A stretch of 8,048 nucleotides of DNA, taken from positions 1 through 8,048 of the forward strand of contig JBBDWJ010000055.1 of assembly GCA_040902925.1 (NCBI GenBank). Direction: 5' to 3'. The DNA comes from JBBDWJ01 sp040902925 (GTDB lineage: Bacteria > Acidobacteriota > Terriglobia > Bryobacterales > UBA6623). A model generated the notes under the pieces. That model was not told the DNA's origin, ran no database searches, and worked only from the letters and a program-made list of their open reading frames with translations. This document shows positions 5,744-8,048 of the stretch, in pieces. How positions within the stretch are numbered: position 1 is the stretch's first letter; the number at the start of each line of letters is the position of its first letter. The translations under genes were made by a program, and so were the position numbers.

Positions 5744-6504
5744 AATGTCACTCCACAGTTCATGGGCCAGTACCTCTCGAGGTAGGCCCTCAAGCGAAGG
5801 ATCCCCTGCGCCTTGAGCTGCGAAATCCTCGTCAGGTGAAGATCCATCAGTTCCGCGATTTCGCGCAGCGTCAGCTCGTCCTTGTAGTAGAGGCTCAGCA
5901 CCATCCGTTCTCTCTTGGGCAGCTTGTCGATTCCCTCCGTCAGGACTCGTTCCAGTTCGCTGCGCTCCAACTGCTGGCCAGGCGTGTCCCCATGATCGGA
6001 AGCAAGAAGATTGAGCAGCCCGGGCGCATTGTCCTCTCCGTTTTCCAGCGTGTCCATCTTGACGCCCTGCAGCTCGACCAGCCAGGTCTGGTACTCCTCC
6101 AGCGGAATTCCCAGCGCGGCGGAGATTTCCTCTTCGCTAGCCGCCCGCTGCACGCCCTGCTCGATCTTCGAGATTACGGCTTCGACCTTCTTCATGCGCT
6201 GCCGGTTGGGACCCGAGATACCGTCGAGGCCCCGGATGCTATCGAGCATCGCGCCGCGAATTCTGTGGTGCGCATAGGAACCGAGCTTCACCTTGTAGCG
6301 TGGGTCGAAGTTATCGACGGCCGCGATCAACCCGACAATGCCTGTCGACACCAGATCCTCGAGCGGAATGCTCGGCGGCAAGCTCTCGTGAAGCCGGCTG
6401 GCTATCCAGTGGACCAACGGGAGGTTCTCGAGAATCAACTTCTCGCGGTTCTGGTTGTCCAACTTCTCGCCGGGTTCGCAAGGATAAACGTTGCTAGTGG
6501 CCAT
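5740..6504 (-). CDS. fliA: Flagellar sigma factor sigma-28 (FliA/WhiG/SigD type)
   Basis: This is the RNA polymerase sigma factor for late flagellar genes, held in check by FlgM, which is encoded three genes downstream. The 254-residue length is typical. Region 2 is at about 21-93, with LPLVHWIASRLHESLP, LEDLVSTGIVGLIAAVDNFDP and SYAHHRIRGAMLDSIRGLD. Region 3 contains SEEEISAALGI (123-133). Region 4 (about 180-240) has LPKRERMVLSLYYKDELTLREIAELM followed by a recognition helix around LHLTRISQLKAQGILRLR; this is given here in two parts of the usual motif. After RGLD the usual W-x-P-R-S-x-R is replaced by GISGPNRQR (95-103). The ATG has GAGGGGGA six bases upstream and lies 12 nt after flhF. The gene sits where it follows flhF directly, without flhG. 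Confidence 0.94.
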   Translation of the reverse strand: MATSNVYPCEPGEKLDNQNREKLILENLPLVHWIASRLHESLPPSIPLEDLVSTGIVGLIAAVDNFDPRYKVKLGSYAHHRIRGAMLDSIRGLDGISGPNRQRMKKVEAVISKIEQGVQRAASEEEISAALGIPLEEYQTWLVELQGVKMDTLENGEDNAPGLLNLLASDHGDTPGQQLERSELERVLTEGIDKLPKRERMVLSLYYKDELTLREIAELMDLHLTRISQLKAQGILRLRAYLERYWPMNCGVTL

Positions 6505-6516
6505 CGACTATCCCCC

Positions 6517-7644
6517 TCAAGCCGCTGACGCCATCGCTGCATTGCGTGTCGTTCCGAGCAAAGCCGCCAGGTCAAAGCGGCTTGCGGAGACGATGTCTCC
6601 GGGAACCTGCTGCCCCGTGGTAAAGAACGAGATCGGTTTGCGGACGGCCCACGCCAGCGAAAACACGGAGCCGCAACCCGCGGTTTCATCGAGCTTGGTG
6701 AACAGCAAGTGGCCGGTTCCGAACGCCTCGAAGCGCTCGACCGCGGACCGCAAATCCTCGTTTTTAACGGTAGCCGGCAGCACCAGATGCTTCTGGATCT
6801 CGCCGCTCCGCGCCAGAAAATCCGCCAACTCCCGAGCCTGTTCCTGATCGCGCGGCCCATAGCCCGGCGTGTCGATCAGGATCAACTCGCCTTCCTGGCG
6901 GCGTTCCACACGGTCCTGAAGCTGAGGCACGCCGGCGGCGTCGTGGAATTCCACACCGAGAAGAGCGGCGTATTGCCGGAGCATTCCCGAAGCGGCGACG
7001 CGATGGTCGTTCGCCGCCAACAACACCACACGCCGCCCGTGGGCCAAACCGTACGCAACAGCAAGCCGCACGATCGTTGAAGTCTTCCCGCCGCCGGGAG
7101 GACCGATGAGCGCGGCCACGCCGCCATCGAGGCTGGAATTCTGCGGCAGAAGGCGCGCGGTCTCCAGAGATATCGCGCGCGTGACGGCCTCGTCGCCAAA
7201 CCCAACGCGGCTCGCCGCGGAATCCCTGGACGCTGAAAAGCCGTCCGTGAGCAGACGCGCCTGAACGCGCTCGGAGAACTCGGCCGCCAGCCGCTCGTCG
7301 AAATCCATCTCGATCAGCTTGTGAAACAGAGTGTTGGCGCCCGAAGGCCGCAGTTCGGCAGCGGCCGGAACCAGAGCAGGCAGCGGCTCGAACGGGATAT
7401 CCCAAATGCCTTCCGAAACGGCGGGTGCGGCCGCGGCCGTGGTCCTGACAGTGACAGCGGCAGCCGGCGCGACGGCGGCCGCGAGGCTTTCGGTGGTACC
7501 GAACACAACTTCATACGTGCCCAGATGACGCGCTTCGTCCGGGGCGCGCCGCGACTTCAAAAGCATCGCCTCTTCGCCCAGCTCCTTGCGCGCTTCGCGA
7601 ATCGCTTCGGCAACGGTATCCGCAAAAAATGACTTGATCGTCAC
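6517..7644 (-). CDS. flhF: Flagellar SRP-type GTPase FlhF
   Basis: FlhF is an SRP-family GTPase, related to Ffh and FtsY, that helps set where and how many flagella are built, acting at the inner membrane. The 375-residue length is normal. The N-terminal B domain starts MTIKSFFADTVAEAIREARKELG, in the usual form with 'A..A+.eLG.dA.ll..R' (about 1-33). A low-complexity Ala/Pro linker follows (about 51-100), then the helical N domain and the G domain (about 175-365). G1 is GPPGGGKT (181-188) instead of GPTGVGKT. The ANDHRVAA segment (211-218) matches DTYRIAA. G3 is DTPGYGPRD (258-266) instead of DTAGRSxxD. G4 is TKLDE (316-320), and TTGQQVPGDI (342-351) is the closing loop. The key P-loop Lys and Thr are kept. 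The start is GTG (7642-7644), six bases after AGAGGAA and 13 nt after flhA. Confidence 0.93.
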   Translation of the reverse strand: MTIKSFFADTVAEAIREARKELGEEAMLLKSRRAPDEARHLGTYEVVFGTTESLAAAVAPAAAVTVRTTAAAAPAVSEGIWDIPFEPLPALVPAAAELRPSGANTLFHKLIEMDFDERLAAEFSERVQARLLTDGFSASRDSAASRVGFGDEAVTRAISLETARLLPQNSSLDGGVAALIGPPGGGKTSTIVRLAVAYGLAHGRRVVLLAANDHRVAASGMLRQYAALLGVEFHDAAGVPQLQDRVERRQEGELILIDTPGYGPRDQEQARELADFLARSGEIQKHLVLPATVKNEDLRSAVERFEAFGTGHLLFTKLDETAGCGSVFSLAWAVRKPISFFTTGQQVPGDIVSASRFDLAALLGTTRNAAMASAA

Positions 7645-7650
7645 GGCCTG

Positions 7651-7657
7651 TTCCTCT
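7651..7657 (-). promoter_or_regulatory. Ribosome site for the GTG start of flhF
   Basis: AGAGGAA on the minus strand immediately follows the flhA TAG stop and lies six bases before GTG at 7644. No ATG lies near it, and the GTG start gives the usual FlhF beginning (MTIKSFF), so the non-ATG start is well supported. Confidence 0.65.
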
Positions 7658-8048
7658 CTACTCGATCAATCCCCGCGAGCGCACCGTGACGTCGGAGGGG
7701 ATTTCGTTATGCGACAGCAGCGTAAGGCTTGGAAGCGAGGTCTCCAGTATCTGGCGCAGGAAATACCGCGCGCCCGAAGAGGTAACGACGACAGCGCTCG
7801 ACTGCGGCGTCGGAAACCTCTTGCGAAACCGTTCGAGCAGATCGCGCATCGCTTCCGGGCTCATGCCGAGCGAACTGCTGAACTCGCCGTGCTCGACGGC
7901 CGTTTCCACGGGCCGCTCCAGATTGGGATCGACGAAGTAGGCCTGCAGCTCACCCTTGCCGTCCAGATGGTTCTTGACCAGACCCCGGCGGATCGACTGC
8001 CGCACGTATTCGGTTAGCAGCACGGTATTTTTGGTCATCGCCGACGCT
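7658..8048 (-). CDS. flhA: Flagellar export gate protein FlhA, C-terminal part (gene runs off the window)
   Basis: FlhA is the large export-gate protein of the flagellar type III secretion system; its N-terminal membrane domain forms part of the pore and its cytoplasmic domain docks chaperone-substrate complexes. Only the last roughly 129 codons are present, out of about 690 expected. They correspond to the end of the cytoplasmic domain: LLTEYVRQSIRRGLVKNHLDG matches the family's 'LxExVRxxLxRxI' helix in its first residues, then VDPNLERPVETAV, a helix with LLERFRKRF, and the closing VVVTSSGARYFLRQILE, TLLSHNEIPSDVTVRSRGLIE pattern seen at FlhA ends. The frame stays open to position 8048, so the ATG at 8038 is internal, not the start. 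The TAG stop is followed 13 nt later by flhF. Confidence 0.93.
   Translation of the reverse strand, partial: ASAMTKNTVLLTEYVRQSIRRGLVKNHLDGKGELQAYFVDPNLERPVETAVEHGEFSSSLGMSPEAMRDLLERFRKRFPTPQSSAVVVTSSGARYFLRQILETSLPSLTLLSHNEIPSDVTVRSRGLIE

Noticed and set aside
7658..8038. A complete small gene starting at the ATG at 8038
   Set aside because: The frame remains open upstream to the window edge and the product matches the end of FlhA, so this is an internal Met of a partial gene.

Overview
This window is one uninterrupted flagellar gene cluster, with every credible gene on the minus strand, so transcription runs from position 8048 towards position 1. The base composition is GC-rich and all genes look alike in codon style. 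The flagellin, with its D0/D1-only architecture and the segment 'YIGGGG' after the N-terminal helices, resembles flagellins I know from Acidobacteriota of the Solibacter/Bryobacter type. That assignment is an inference from remembered family features. The run of ten N bases shows the source is a draft or metagenome-derived assembly.

In transcription order the genes are: the 3' end of flhA (export gate), flhF (SRP-type GTPase), fliA/whiG (sigma-28), a long FliN-type switch protein, a one-TM protein resembling SwrB/DUF2802 proteins, flgM (anti-sigma-28), flgK and flgL (hook-filament junction), an unrecognised 113-residue protein, and fliC (flagellin). Spacings from flhA to the SwrB-like gene are -4 to 19 nt, typical of one translationally coupled operon. 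A 55-nt gap with a plausible sigma-28 promoter then precedes flgM-flgK-flgL (gaps of 22 and 14 nt). The unknown gene follows after 81 nt. fliC stands alone behind a 354-nt non-coding leader that contains an A-tract and a GC-rich hairpin.

The layout gives a coherent regulatory story. The upstream operon makes the export gate, the positioning GTPase, the switch and sigma-28. The candidate sigma-28 promoter in front of flgM would let sigma-28 drive its own inhibitor together with the two junction proteins needed before filament growth. fliC follows as the late gene, although I could not find a convincing sigma-28 promoter for it.

Nothing here is a clearly new system. The points worth a second look are the absence of flhG between flhF and fliA, the absence of flgN beside flgM/flgK with an orphan small helical gene nearby, the long N-terminal region on FliN, non-canonical G1 and G3 motifs in FlhF, an altered segment after sigma region 2 in FliA, and the structured fliC leader. 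I saw no RNA genes, mobile elements or CRISPR arrays.
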